64,000 nucleotides of DNA, taken from assembly GCF_039555335.1 (NCBI RefSeq), contig NC_092635.1:65933558-65997557 (forward strand), written 5' to 3'. This document shows, piece after piece, positions 53,801 to 63,875 of the stretch (its first letter is position 1; every line of letters begins with the position of its first letter). The position numbers and the translations under genes were made by a program. Source of the DNA: Amphiura filiformis (taxonomy: Eukaryota; Echinodermata; Ophiuroidea; Amphilepidida; Amphiuridae). Under the pieces are notes generated by a model. The model ran no database searches. It had not been told where the DNA came from and saw only the letters and a list, made by a program, of their open reading frames with translations.

Positions 53801-56800
53801 TGTCACAGCATACGAAAAACATCCTAAAAACGCATGTTTTTGGCCCTTATTTCCAAAAATTGACCAAATATTAAAATTTGACTTTTATTGCCAGTTAGGA
53901 CTAACTAAAGGATTAAGATTGAGCTATGTTTCATTTGGCAGAACTTGATAATATTTTTTTTAAAAAAAAAATTAGTGCTGTATTTTTCTGGAAAAGGGAG
54001 TAAGTAATCTGCACAAGGCATGGACATTGGACAGTCAAATAAAGCCACCTTTAATCAAGGTCACACAAGTGTCATTAGCACACTTTCTTCTTTTTAAACA
54101 ATTCTAATGCTGCGAAATGGATTCTTATGCACTTAGAGAAATCCCTGGAGCATTTTGAGATTGTTTAATCCTCTTTCTTGCGAAATGTACAGGATTTGAG
54201 AGTAGATGAGGATCTGTGGACTTCACTGCATAAAATGTAAGATTTTGAAATGAGGGTAAGACAGCTTAGAAGTGGGGGTCATCATAATGCTACTTCCCAT
54301 TAAAAAATCCTATGGAATGCTCTCAAATAAAAATGTCTAAGAAGCAAAATCACTGGTAAACTTTGGGGAAAAAATTCCATCATATGATTAATTCTTGGAG
54401 TTAGTTCTATTATTTGTCTTATAAATGGGGGAGGGGGTTCAATATTGGCCTCGCTTTCATAACATTTTCAACAAACAATACAGTTTTGCTACACCAATTA
54501 AACCACTGACCTACAGCTGGGTTGTGATGTAAAATACTTCTGATTCCTGGTAACATGCATCTAAAAGCCGGCAAACATGAAGTGGACCTTAACCCTGACA
54601 CCCTGGGGAACTACAAAATAGTACTTGATATATGCGCTGTTCGTGCGTGCATCCCACGTGGTGTGATGACGCAATCGTCCTATAGGCATGGTTTCGCTGG
54701 CCAGCGAAGCCCAAGGCCCGTGGAAAAGTGTCGCTGAGCCAGTGGTTGGCATGCGAGGGGTCTCTCGGGTTCGAATCCCACCCGGAGCAAACAACTTCTT
54801 TCTTTGTTTTCTCTCTTTATTCCTTCCTTCTTTCTCTTCCCGTCGCCGAAAAGCGCCTGGCGGGTTAGGGCTAAGGACATATCAAAGTCCTTGACGACTA
54901 TTCTTTAGCATGTGATTGCCTTGGCGCCCTAGCAGACCTTAGCAGAATTGCCTGGCTACCATCGCAAATGCCAAAATGAACTTTTTTCCCAGCTGGTTTT
55001 GGTATGTGGAAAATGTGGTAGGCAAGAGTGAATTTATTTTCTCATGTTTTAGTTAATGAACAAATGGCCATTTTAGTATTACCTGACAAGCTAACCGTAA
55101 GCCATCAATTTCTTCCTTCCTGAGCTGTTTGATCTGTGTCGCGCCCTTGATTTCCATCTCACTAGCTGGATAACCTACAAACATAAAAACAAACACATCC
55201 TTTATGATATGATCTGATCCTGTGTCCAAATTAAAGAAACAAAATTAGGTTGCCCAGAAGATAACCCGAGCGTGGATTCTGTTTGTCCTCAAAATATTTC
55301 ACTTATCCTCAAATTGTGAGATTTTTTTTGGTGCTATTTATTTTTAGATCAAATTTGTTCAAAGATTTTCTAAACCGGAAAATCCATATTTTACTAACAC
55401 AATAAGAATATACCCAATGCACAATAAAGGGTTCACAACAAATAACTCCCCCCTAAAATTACAAAACATTTCTTTTTCATAACTTGACATACATTTTGTT
55501 GATTTGAAAAATTTAAAAAGCTGTGCATAAAAGGAATCATTTTTCAACCCTCCCAAAGTTCTTTCTTTAAAAAATCTTTTTATTTTGGCCAAAAATAATC
55601 ACATGTTCCAAATATATGATGCTTTCATAAAAGGTTGCACTTTTCCACATCCAATACATTTAATGTACAAAAACATTCCCAATATCAATGTTTTGATTGA
55701 CTAAATGGTGTTTTTAGTTTCTTTTATTTTTATACATGTATACGATTACCCAGTCACCCATGCAATCATTTTGCAGTATAAAACAATGATTCATTGACAT
55801 GTACGGGGTATTTCTAGAAGGTTTTATTGAGCCGGTGTTTCAAAAATGGTAAAACCAATTTAGGAATTACAAAACATTTCTTTGCATAACTTGACATTCA
55901 TTTTGTTGATTTGAAAATTTTAAAAACATGTGATTAGAGGGATCTTTTTGCTACCCTACTAGAGTTCTCCCTTCTCAAAATCCTATTATGTTGGTCAAAA
56001 ATAATCACATTTTTCAAAAATGATGCTTTAAAATAATGTTGCACTTTTCAACATCCCATAAATGCAATGTAAAAAAACTTTATCGAAATCAATGTTACGA
56101 TTGATTTAATTGTTTTGTTTTCCTTCACCTTTTTGTCTCTCATTTCTTAGTCACCAATGCGACCATCATATAGTGCAAAATAATGATTCGTTGAAGCTAA
56201 TTTTGACATAAATGAGGATGTTGAAAAGTGCAACTTTTTCTGACAGCATCATTTTTGGAAAATGTTATTATTTTTGCCCAAAACAAAAAGATATTTGAAG
56301 GAAAGAACAATGGGGGGGGGGATAGAAAAAACAATTCCTTTATTCACAGGCTTTTAAATTTTTCAAATCAATGAAAAGATATTTGAAGGAAAGAACAATG
56401 GGGGGTAGAAAAACAATTCCTTTATTCACAGATTTTTAAATGAAACATATGTCAGGTTATGCAAAGAAATATTTTAGGGGGGGGAGTTATTTTTTGTGAA
56501 CCCTTTATCTTCAATATTGAATATTTGATACTGGATTACTGATTCCATTTGATATCTGTTCCCTTATTTCCATTACATTACATCCTCCTCAGTCCTCATC
56601 ATCACCATCTTCCTCCAAAGAAGAGTCCCCATAACCATCCTCCTCCTCCTCCTCCTCCTCATCATCATCATCCTGCAAAGAGTCCTTTTCCTCCTTCACG
56701 ACCACCAACATCTCAATTGACTGAATTCTCCTCAGACTGATGACTTTTGTCAGAGTCCTCTGCCGCCTCAGCTTAAAATTAAACTATTAAAATGTCATGG

Positions 56801-59800
56801 AATAATGGATGAATACGACTCAATTTCGTGGAATTTTAGCAGAATAAAGGTGTCTACAATCATGTTAGTTACAATTACATCATCTTATAACATACAAGTT
56901 TGCTAATTCTATATGTAATTAAATTCAGGTGAGTTGAAACCATCCAAAAGGAAAGTGCTCAATCATGAGGGGTGCAGGCGTGCAGCCTCAATGGATATTC
57001 CGAGGTTCAAGTAATACGTTTAGCATTTCACAATACCCGAAAAATAACTGATTACAAGTTAATGACTGCGCATCACTTGTTTTCAGGGTATTGTGAAATG
57101 TTGTGCTTTGGCACCAAGAATACCCCAAGGGATATTCCGAGGGATGGTCTTCATACTGACACTACATTGTACATGCAAGTTGCTCCATCTGACCTACCTT
57201 CAGGGTGGTCAGCGTAGTCTGGTTTCTCTATACCATCTGTTACTGTGCGAGGTGGTGACTGTAATAGTAATTTAAACATCATATGATTTTAGTTACATAA
57301 CACTCATAATGATAGAAAAATAATACTTAATATCGATATTACATCAAATATTGGGAGCCCTGGGATCAAAAGACAAAGAAAAATGGTCAAATTATGTCTC
57401 AAGGGTCATCACCATGACACTCAAATGACCGTCCACCTATTGATCAAGAGTGAAAATAAGAGAGCTTGAATCAGGGGCCACTTCGGCAAAAAAAGAGGCC
57501 CCTGGTTCACCAAGATTTGAAGAAACCATGGGCCACTTCCATTTACCAAGGGACCAATAAAAATAAAGATATGCTGGATGGGTTAAGGCGATATAATACC
57601 CCGATTTTCATCAGTACCCCTCTTCTTTTTTTTCTTGCAAATTTATTAAGTACATATATATGTTTATCACCTCATGTCCTGAACTTATAAAATATATCTA
57701 CATATAAAGTGAATTTCAACAATTTTAGTAAGTCATTTTAGCCCTATATATTTTTTGTTTACTGTAACCTAGTAACTCAGATCTGTGTTTCATAACAAAC
57801 CATAATTTATTCTTTTGAAAATGTTCAAGTAGGGTACATGAATAGAATACATTAAATCCTTTGTTATACTCTCTATAGAAAATCTATAGTGGTGCATGCA
57901 AAATACCTACCATGATATAACACTGAATAAATTAAATAAACACTTATACAATGGATGCATAGTCATTAGTTGTTAGGAGAAGAAAAGGCTATTAGGTCAC
58001 CGTATGTCAGGTTATAGGTCAAATAGGTCAATTGGTTCAGGTCAAATTTAAGCATCAATTTTGAATACACATGTGAGAGTCTGTGATATCATATCAGGCA
58101 TGATATTCTGTCTTTAACTGGATATATATCGAGAAGTGCATGGTGGATATACTAATATACCTTGGGATGTAAATGGTGAGTACAATTTAGAATGCCTAGT
58201 TGAGACGGATTTCACAAATAAATATAAAATAGTTACCAAAATCACAAAACTTAAGCTTACGGAAAACTACCCAATATGGTTGTATAGGTGACAAGAAATA
58301 CAATTTTTTCATCATTGCTGTAGTATGGTTGTTGTAACCTGTTACCTATGGCTTAATTAAGTTTCAGTGCAATAATGTCGCAAGTTAAAAATGCAAAATA
58401 TAGCTCAACATTGAAAATAGAAGCATTTTATCCAGTTCCTTTTTTGATAGTTGTGGAGCACCAAGTTCATGAAGTCATAAAAGAAATCAGGAACCACTTA
58501 TTCCCATTTTACATATCAACTTTATTTCCCTAATGTGTTAGCAACACATATCCAAAATTTTAACGAAATCCGTTGATAGTAAGCTTTCCAAAATGAAGTG
58601 AATTTAAATCATCAGTGATGTACCTCCTTTTGGCTTCTATCTGTAAAAGCATGTAAGCTACATTGATACCGATACCACCAATAAAACAAGAAGAGTCGCC
58701 CCTTCATTTTGCAATACCACTTAGACCAATTTTTTTTTGTAATTTCTTCACAAAAAAAAAAAAAAAAAAAAAAAAATCAATGGGTGTAGTACCCCCTTAA
58801 ATAAGCACTAGTTGCTTTGAATTTGATACATTGGTTGGGCCAGTTTTGTGAGAAAAGTGTCCCCTGGTCAACTACAAATGAGATGAAACCAGGGGCTATT
58901 GCAGAGTTTCTGGGGGCCAAACGTCTCCAGTTTCCCGCTTAATTTCACCCTTGCTATAAAATTTGTATCTATTTACATGCTAATTGACATGGTCCTCGCA
59001 CCTTCAAGCCTTTAAAATTCAAGGATTTTTCAAGGACTTGCAAGGTCCAAAAGCATGATTTTCAAGGACTTACCACAACACAAAAATCATGATGCGGCTC
59101 TCTCTCCACGCGGCACATATTAATCTCATATCCTCTCCACTCCCCAAATTTTGTCAAAATTATACTTCAGGTAAAATTCCAATTTTCAAGGACTTTCAAG
59201 GACCTTGTGCAAATTTCCAGGACTTTCAAGGCCTTGAAAAGGTGTTTTCAAATTCAAGGACTTTCAAGGACCGCAGGAACCCTGTAATTAGTCAATTCTT
59301 GAGGCAGACAGGCAAACTATTTTGTTCAGAATAGCTTTGCATGTCCCAGTAAAATTCAGGGCCATGCTTTATGAAAATGGATCCTTTGACATCAAAGTCA
59401 GGTGAACTGCGACTCAACATTTATCTATCAATTGGTTTACCCACTGTGGTTTATCACTGGATTGGGCTTGGCCAGCTGGGAGTGAAATTGGCCAAATAAA
59501 AAAAGGAGTAATCGCCAGTAATATATTATATCCTTTTTTGTAATATGTCAGCTTTCTACTGATGAAAACAATAGAATAATATTAAGGGACGACTTCAAAA
59601 CCCAACCCCTGGTTGGCTATACACGCCAGTTTTAACTCACTCTGCCAAAGGAAGTGCATTTTGTCATAAATTGGCCCAAGTTTGGCTCAAGAATTTCACA
59701 AATTGACTTAAATTGTAATACAGATAAATAAATTTCGGCTTTTATAGTGCCTTTTCCCAGATCTGGGAGAGTTCAAACACTGTAATTTTGCTGCCATGGT

Positions 59801-60582
59801 GAATCATCACAATCAGATTGCATCAACTAGGCACTGCACAGCCGGACTGGCGCAAACCTATCTGCACTTAGATTGTAACATCCACCAAATGCACAGCTCC
59901 CCAAATTCCATTGGGTGAAGGAAGTTTTTGATAACCAAACAACTAATCACCAATTTTTGAAAGCAGGAGAAAACCGGAGATCCCAGAGAAAACCTGCGAG
60001 AGCGAGCATGGAATCGGGATAAACCAAGTGCACATGAGTCCTTGGGCCACGCAGGGGCTTGAACCCAGGACGTCAGTGGTGCAAGGTGAGGGTAGAACTA
60101 GTTCTAGTTCTTTTGTAATTTTAGAGAGGGGTTGTCATGGTCCCATATAGGCACTGAGCAAGTGCTAGGTGAGGGAACAACCGCTGCGCCAACTTGTTCT
60201 TTCTCGAGAGAATCTTGTGCTCCAAATCTAATTTTCACTGGGCCAAAATTGGGACATTATATGGTCTCTGTATGTTCTACTGTTCTGAGAAATAGAGACC
60301 TGGTCCCATCAGCTGATCTGTCAGGGCACCAGTGCTCGACTAGCGGTTGAGATTTGAAGTCATCCCTAAAAAGGTAGTTACATGTACCTATTGATAAAAA
60401 CATGGTACCACCGTTATTTTCACCACTGTCTTCACATAATTACTCACCAGAGGGAATGGCCTTAATTTGCCACTGAATCCGTAGCCAGGCCAGGGATTAT
60501 AGCGTGCCGCATTCATCTGTTCTTTCATCCTCTCTTTCTTGTGGACCTTCTTATGTTCTGACCAGTTGCCTTTGAAGCATTC
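44711..60582 (-). CDS. METAP1: Methionine aminopeptidase 1, 5' partial, nine coding exons to the stop
   Basis: Removes the initiator methionine from nascent cytosolic proteins. Exons in order: 60448-60582, 57198-57258, 55083-55174, 52334-52485, 51399-51469, 49068-49199, 47771-47914, 46680-46745, 44711-44877, giving 1,020 bases (339 residues plus stop) in one frame. Vertebrate METAP1 is about 386 residues, so roughly the first 40, with the first half of the zinc finger, are missing. The five metal ligands of type I enzymes are visible: Asp in VDITVYH, Asp in HGDLNETF, His in PSVPHYA, Glu in FTIEPM and Glu in [25 protein letters not shown] (exons 5 and 6) and [14 protein letters not shown] are near-invariant family blocks. 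The first exon was not recognised in 60583-64000 and probably lies beyond the window. Confidence 0.96.
45524..46130 (+). pseudogene. Dead mariner-type element with transposase N-terminus
   Basis: TIR CGAGGGG(T)ATCCAAAAG paired with CTGTTGGATACCCCCTTG, arms of about 155 bp, TA at 45522-45523 and 46131-46132. The interior reads [17 protein letters not shown], stop, [27 protein letters not shown], i.e. the HTH start of a mariner transposase with in-frame stops; the catalytic domain is deleted. METAP1 intron 9. Confidence 0.85.
46227..46407. mobile_element. MITE, ends ATTACCGTACTGAC
   Basis: ATTACCGTACTGACGCGAGT and ATAGTCCCACC at the left, GGTGGGACTATACTCAAGTC and AGTACGGTAAT at the right. 181 bp, METAP1 intron 9. 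Confidence 0.85.
46408..46500 (+). repeat. (AAT)n tract with TTATATAGCGC SINE tail
   Basis: About ten AAT units, then TTATTCTTATATAGCGCATT ... AAGGCGCTTTACAATTAAAA, the same 3' motif as 31291-31400. Confidence 0.7.
46680..46745 (-). CDS. METAP1: METAP1 exon 9
   Basis: 66 bases, phase 1 to 1. [20 protein letters not shown], containing the metal-ligand Glu of TIEP. Acceptor TTCCAG, donor GTAAGC. Confidence 0.95.
46905..47156. mobile_element. MITE, ends TGTGACC...CTCAGCACAACTGAGC
   Basis: TGTGACCCTCAGCACAACTG and AGCCCTGAAGTCGCCA at the left, TGGCGACATCCGGGCTCAGT and TGTGGAGGATGGTCACA at the right. Fragment of the same family at 4438-4526. METAP1 intron 8. Confidence 0.85.
47159..47635. mobile_element. 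MITE, ends TGTGATGCGATCAAGCAAAA, containing a nested element
   Basis: TGTGATGCGATCAAGCAAAA and TGAGTCTGATGTCG at the left; CGACTCATTTTGCTTGATCG and CATCACA at the right. It starts two bases after the preceding MITE. METAP1 intron 8. Confidence 0.9.
47335..47561. mobile_element. Nested MITE, ends TACCG..AAAACCCTGTCTAC
   Basis: TACCGTAAAACCCTGTCTAC and AAGCATATATAGTG at the left, CACTATATGCTTGTAGACAG and GGTTTTACCCGGTA at the right, inside 47159-47635. Confidence 0.85.
47771..47914 (-). CDS. METAP1: METAP1 exon 8: metal-ligand histidine
   Basis: 144 bases, phase 1 to 1. [34 protein letters not shown] and VPHYA (metal-ligand His). Acceptor TTGCAG, donor GTAAGT. Confidence 0.96.
48049..48398. 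mobile_element. MITE, ends CGTATTTYGTCAAATA
   Basis: CGTATTTCGTCAAATAGTCG and AAATAAACGCCTCCCCC at the left, GGGGCGTTTATTTGACAAAA and TACG at the right. METAP1 intron 7. Confidence 0.8.
48430..48900. repeat. Dispersed GGGGGGATAGTCCATACAATC-type repeat
   Basis: GCCAGGGGGGATAGTCC, ATCCCCCCAATGTTGACGCC, TTTTTTCCGCGCTTCACAC and CCCCCCAATGTCAAAAAGAA followed by TCTACGCCACTG. The 129-residue ORF across it (48439-48828) has no recognised family and is judged a by-product. METAP1 intron 7. Confidence 0.55.
49068..49199 (-). CDS. METAP1: METAP1 exon 7: two metal-ligand aspartates
   Basis: 132 bases, phase 1 to 1. [20 protein letters not shown] carries both metal-binding aspartates. Acceptor TTTCAG, donor GTGAGT. 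Confidence 0.96.
49262..51120. mobile_element. 1.86-kb TIR element in METAP1 intron 6
   Basis: Left AAACACATCAAAAGAAATAA and GTTCCCCTCTGAA, then AGTGTTTTGTGAAAATGA and AACTGCCCTTTCCAAAAGTC; the inverses lie at 50900-51120 in mirrored order, giving arms of about 230 bp. The interior holds several shorter inverted segments but no recognised transposase. Confidence 0.8.
51399..51469 (-). CDS. METAP1: METAP1 exon 6
   Basis: 71 bases, phase 2 to 1. [20 protein letters not shown] with ICHGIP, the conserved catalytic-pocket histidine block. Acceptor TTCAG, donor GTAAGT. Confidence 0.95.
51772..52124. mobile_element. Palindromic MITE, end TTAAGGGGGTACTACACCC
   Basis: The arms carry TTTTGTGCCTATTTTGCATT, AAGTAAGATATGTATATTAT and AGGGGCAAGGACTACAACTA, mirrored in full at the right. 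Begins at TTAA; the same end, GGGTGTAGTACCCCCTTAA, occurs at 58782-58800. METAP1 intron 5. Confidence 0.85.
52334..52485 (-). CDS. METAP1: METAP1 exon 5
   Basis: 152 bases, phase 0 to 2. [20 protein letters not shown] then [20 protein letters not shown] and [11 protein letters not shown]: the start of the pita-bread catalytic fold. Acceptor TTCAG, donor GTAAGT. Confidence 0.96.
53411..54002. mobile_element. TIR element, longer sibling of 29976-30432
   Basis: CCAGAAAAATACAGCACTAA, TTATCAAGTTCTGCCAAATG and CCTTTAGTTAGTCCTAACTG at the left; exact inverses at the right, arms of about 130 bp. METAP1 intron 4. Non-coding. Confidence 0.85.
54590..54876 (+). mobile_element. tRNA-derived SINE, copy 3 (best preserved)
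   Basis: TTAACCCTGACACC start; a tRNA-like stretch GCTGAGCCAGTGGTTGGCAT (A-box region) to GGGTTCGAATCCC (B box); then ACAACTTCTTTCTTTG and a CTTTCTCTTCCCGTCGCCG tail ending GCGGGTTAGGG. METAP1 intron 4. It would not fold into a full tRNA. Confidence 0.85.
55083..55174 (-). CDS. METAP1: METAP1 exon 4
   Basis: 92 bases, phase 1 to 0. [20 protein letters not shown] then IDGLRLACQ matches SE...KG..QIK.L...EI.G.R..CR. Acceptor TTGTAG, donor GTAATA. Confidence 0.93.
55425..56508. mobile_element. Foldback element with C/G-run TIR (copy 2)
   Basis: Same ends and interior order as 38079-38975, with extra segments (55730-55765 and a duplication of AAAGATATTTGAAGGAAAGA near 56285 and 56372). METAP1 intron 3. 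Confidence 0.85.
56630..56672. repeat. (TCC)n and (TCA)n microsatellites
   Basis: Perfect CCT repeats followed by CAT repeats between 56637 and 56672. The ORF through it reads only low-complexity proline/histidine and is not a gene. METAP1 intron 3. Confidence 0.85.
57198..57258 (-). CDS. METAP1: METAP1 exon 3
   Basis: 61 bases, phase 0 to 1. [20 protein letters not shown] matches VP..I.RPDYADHP.G. Acceptor ATTACAG, donor GTAGGT. Confidence 0.93.
58600..58800. repeat. Decayed relative of the GGGGGTACTACACCC family
   Basis: Ends GGGTGTAGTACCCCCTTAA, matching the end of 51772-52124; the left part is anonymous with a poly(A) run at 58751-58776. METAP1 intron 2. Confidence 0.5.
59019..59285. 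repeat. TTCAAGGACTTTCAAGGACC repeat
   Basis: TCAAGGACTT or TCAAGGCCTT words recur at least nine times, ending GGACCGCAGGAACCCTG. A dispersed repeat with internal short-period structure. METAP1 intron 2. Confidence 0.65.
59719..60100 (-). mobile_element. tRNA-derived SINE on the minus strand
   Basis: On the minus strand GTCCTGGGTTCAAGCCCCTG (60073-60054) is a B-box-like element, followed by TGCACTTGGTTTATCCCGAT, AGGTTTTCTCTGGGATCTCC and a tail with GCACTATAAAAGCCGAAATT. METAP1 intron 2, same strand as the gene. Confidence 0.7.
60448..60582 (-). CDS. METAP1: METAP1 exon 2 (numbering assumes one missing exon): second half of zinc finger
   Basis: 135 bases, phase 0 to 0. [20 protein letters not shown] is the end of the C6H2-type finger that docks on ribosomes; [17 protein letters not shown] is the linker block. 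Acceptor TTGTAG, donor GTGAGT. It starts exactly at ECFKG, a known exon junction type in this family, so the preceding exon should end in CSQ or similar. Confidence 0.94.
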
Positions 60583-61865
60583 CTACAAAATAAATAAATA
60601 AAATATAAAATAAACATGGGTGATTTAAAGGAGCATATAAAAATAAACGATGTGGAAATAGGAGTATAAACAGTAGACCAGTAGATACCAGTTGTATACT
60701 GTACATGGCATATTGGATGGCCTAGGGGAAAGTTATAAATTAGCCCATTTGCAAGACTATCCTTGGCTTCAAGGTGAACCAAACCTACTCATGTTACCCT
60801 CTGGCCATGGGCTGGCCTGGTGTCATATCTTACCCAGGGAAAGATGACATTCCAATATGGGCCTTTAAAAGGGCATTTCGTAATCCACAGCCCCACCACC
60901 CCCCCCACCCACTTTTTGGAGTTGAGATTTTTTACCACTGGTAACCTCTGGCTACATAATGTTTATTAACCAAAAAATTCTTGCAGATTTATTAATTTAG
61001 CCAAAATATCATCAAATTTGAATTTCGTTCTGGATTACACACAGTGGCCTATGGAGCAGTGTAATATCACATACATATGTATGTCATGCATAACTTGCAA
61101 ACGCAAATTCGGAATCAAATGATATTTTGGGAATAAGCTTTTTTCGTGAATATCTACTAAAAAATGTCATAAAAAGAGGATGTTAGGATCACAAAATCCT
61201 CCTATAATGGGCACTTCACTTTTATTTTGAACTTTTACAGTACACACCTGTGAATACAAAGCCATCTGTGCCAAAATAAACACAAAACTATATGCTTTAA
61301 ATACAAACTGTTCCAGTTGCAATGATGTACTTGCAAGAAGAGATACAATTTGTGAAAATACATGTGTCTGTAACCTTCTTTGAGAAGTCTAGCTCTTTGA
61401 ATGTGCATATGATTGTTAAGCATTTGAAGCTATCGTTTTTCTGTAGATAAGCATTGACATTCTTTGCAACGTATGTTTTAAAATTCTGTTGATGTTTAAA
61501 TTTGGATGAAAGTTATTTTGTTGAGTCTTTTCTTTATCTTTTAGAGCAATTTTTTTTTAATCACTTTAATCTTTTACCAGCGAAAAACCAAAACCAATAG
61601 ATGATAGCAATGGACTCTCTCTAGCCTTGAATGCATACAGGGTCTGCATAAAGCAATTTTATTTGTGTAGCAAAAATGCTCACTAAATTTGGGAACAAAA
61701 TGCTTATGAATGGTACAAAATTGTTACACATTCCAAAATTGTGTAGCATTTTGCTACTGCTTTTTTTAAAGTTTCAATTTTGTTTTAGTGCCAGCTGGCC
61801 GGCCGGCCTGGCCATGCGCCAGTGTAGCTACAATCTTGACTGATAGTGATACCACATTAGGCTAA
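60583..61865. other. Intron or upstream region of METAP1 without a recognised exon
   Basis: Searched by eye on the minus strand for a CPTC...GSYFCSQ type exon ending at a GT donor; none was found. Contains the repeat at 61022-61195. Confidence 0.4.
61022..61195 (-). repeat. Inverse copy of the repeat at 16105-16277
   Basis: CAGTGGCCTATGGAGCAGTG, AACTTGCAAACGCAAATTC and ATATCTACTAAAAAATGTCA match the reverse complement of that segment. Upstream of the first METAP1 exon found. Confidence 0.7.
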
Positions 61866-62890
61866 TGAAAGTCAATTCCCAGTTTCCCGTTACATTATTT
61901 TTCATGACTGTGTAGGTGACCATTTCATTATATTCATTATTCATTATTTTATACCATTTCATTATTGCATCTGTTACAGGTGTAAACCAATAACTACCCA
62001 TGTATAGACGAATCCAAATTCACGCATTCCTACACCTGACTAGCAGCCTTTAGTTGGGTAGCCGTCGGCTACAATGCACTCAAAATGTGAAATGATTCGC
62101 CTTGGCGGAAATTTTAAACTGCATTCCATCACCCGTTTTACACCTTCGCATGAAAACACAGGTAGACAAAAGAATAACACAATATAGTTCCCTTCGACAA
62201 AACACACAGCATGGTCTATTCGCTGTTGAAGTGACATAATAATCGGATTAACTATACGCGGTATCTATGCATTGATGTACTTGCAAACAAAAGGACTATG
62301 TACATGTAGATGCGACGGGATTACCTGCGGAATTATCTCCATTATATACATTATTAGCTATTATTCTATTAACCCTCCTCGTCCTTACATCTTCTCTAGG
62401 TGTTAGGCGGCTTTTATTTGCACAATTGGGACGCTCAAAACACCAGGTTGGTGCTAGCGGCTACCCAAAGATGTCCGACCAAATCCTGACCATGACTTGG
62501 CTACTTGGATTTGTCTATACATGTGATAAATCACAGTTTGTAGTTTACAGATGTAGTTTACAACCACATGAAGGTGATTGTACAAGTATTATCAAAAGTT
62601 TCACAATATTTTTTAAGGGATGAGATCAGAGCAGATGAAAAAGTGTGGGACAGAGAATTGAGTAGGTATTCATTAATAATTCATTATTAACCATATATAC
62701 CATGCTCCTACTGCAAAGAAAATCCCTGAAAATCAACAGAAAGAGATTTATGATATATTTAAAACCACAATTATTTATTTGTATGTTAAAGTTTGTTAGA
62801 AATCAACATTTTATTCAAAATAATGGAATATTTGACCAGCAAATTGTTTTGAGCGGAGTAGGGTAACGGGAAACTGGGAATCAACTTTCA
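61866..62890. mobile_element. TIR element, ends TGAAAGT..ATTCCCAGTTTCCCGTTAC
   Basis: TGAAAGTCAATTCCCAGTTT and CCCGTTAC at the left, GTAACGGGAAACTGGGAATC and AACTTTCA at the right. About 1 kb, holding a nested element at 62001-62521. Confidence 0.8.
62001..62521. mobile_element. Nested element with TGTATAGACRAATCC ends
   Basis: TGTATAGACGAATCCAAATT at the left, GGATTTGTCTATACA at the right, then GTAGCCGTCGGC and GCTAGCGGCTACCC in the arms. CAT precedes and ATG follows, so the perfect pairing is extended or a short duplication is present. Shares its end motif with 9893-10138. Confidence 0.75.
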
Positions 62891-62901
62891 CATACCTGCC
62901 A

Positions 62902-63060
62902 ACTTTTGAAAACCAGAAATAGGGACACTTGCGAAGCGGAGCGAGCGAAGCGAGCGTAGCGCTCGCGACTACAGCCGGGGGTCCAGGGGCCCACTTTAGG
63001 GCCCCTGGTGGGGGTTGAGGGGGCGAAGCCCCCCGAAGCCAGAGGGTTTCTACACATTTT
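62902..63060 (+). repeat. GAAATAGGGACACTTGCGAAGC repeat
   Basis: CCTGCCAACTTTTGAAAACC, AGGGACACTTGCGAAGCGGA, GCGAGCGAAGCGAGCG and GTCCAGGGGCCCACTTTAGG: a GC-rich dispersed repeat. A related GGGACACT and TCGGGA cluster closes the window at 63930-64000. Confidence 0.6.
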
Positions 63061-63118
63061 ACACTACAGGAGACACCATTTCTGAGGGGAAATTACATTT
63101 AAATGGATTAAAAAATAA

Positions 63119-63225
63119 GGTTATTTTGAAAAAACAAGCCTAGATAACAGCCTTGAAGAATATCTATTATATATGCAATCTTCTTCAAGACTGTTATCTT
63201 GACTTGTTTTCTCAAAATTATACCG
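63119..63225. repeat. Inverted repeat GTTATTTTGAAAAAACAAG
   Basis: TTTTGAAAAAACAAGCCTAG, ATAACAGCCTTGAAGAA pair with TTCTTCAAGACTGTTATCTT, GACTTGTTTTCTCAAAAT. About 107 bases, non-coding. Confidence 0.7.
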
Positions 63226-63499
63226 TAAAATATGCAAATTAGGTACCCAAGCCCAGGCAATGTTAGCAGATTTAGCACCCCAAAACACCACTTTTGACAT
63301 AAAAACCTGTTTTAGACTTTTTTGAAAAAATGCTTCCTTCATCCTAAAAACGTGGTTTCAAATGTTCAGTTTCCTATACTTTTGTACATGAGAGACATTC
63401 TTCAAAGAGTTTTTTTTGTCTAATAACATGGCCTACATGGCTGAAATTGATATATATAATGCGCAATATAAAAATGATGATTCATCAAATTTTGACCCC

Positions 63500-63875
63500 C
63501 ACTTTCAAACAATATTTTGAGAAAAAAAAGCAAGTTATAGGCCCTAAATTACTTGCTATTCAAGGTTGGAAACCAGAGAAATATTGCAAAAAAAAAAAAA
63601 AAAAAAAAATTGTTAATTTATTTTTACAACATTGGATAAAGTTATACAAGTTAATTACTTTTGCTTCTATTGAACAGCTAGCAATGTATACTAATTCAAT
63701 GTGTCCCTGACTGCTCAATAGAAGCAAAAGTAATCAAAATGTACAACTTTATCCAACTTTGTAAAAAAAAATTGGCATTTAAATAAAAAAAAGTAGCAGT
63801 ATTTCTATGGTTCCCAACCTTCAATAACAAGTAATTTAGGGCCTATAACTCGATATTTTGGCAAAAATATTTTTG
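63500..63875. mobile_element. Inverted-repeat element with AAGTTATAGGCCCTAAATTA arms
   Basis: GTTATAGGCCCTAAATTACT, TTCAAGGTTGG.AACCA and AGTTAATTACTTTTGCTTCT in the left arm, mirrored around 63690 to AGTAATTTAGGGCCTATAAC. The left arm has a run of about 20 A. Non-coding. Confidence 0.8.

Noticed and set aside
54720..54790. tRNA gene on the plus strand
   Set aside because: B box and part of an A box are present, but no complete cloverleaf can be drawn, and two other copies with the same tail show it is a SINE.
56549..56740. Proline/histidine-rich ORF
   Set aside because: Translation of (TCC)n and (TCA)n microsatellites.
61244..61270. Tiny minus-strand exon, CAG|ATGGCTTTGTATTCACAG|GTGTGT, that would put ALYSQ before METAP1 ECFKG
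   Set aside because: Only 18 bases, weak resemblance to GSYFCSQ, and it lacks the rest of the zinc finger; likely chance.
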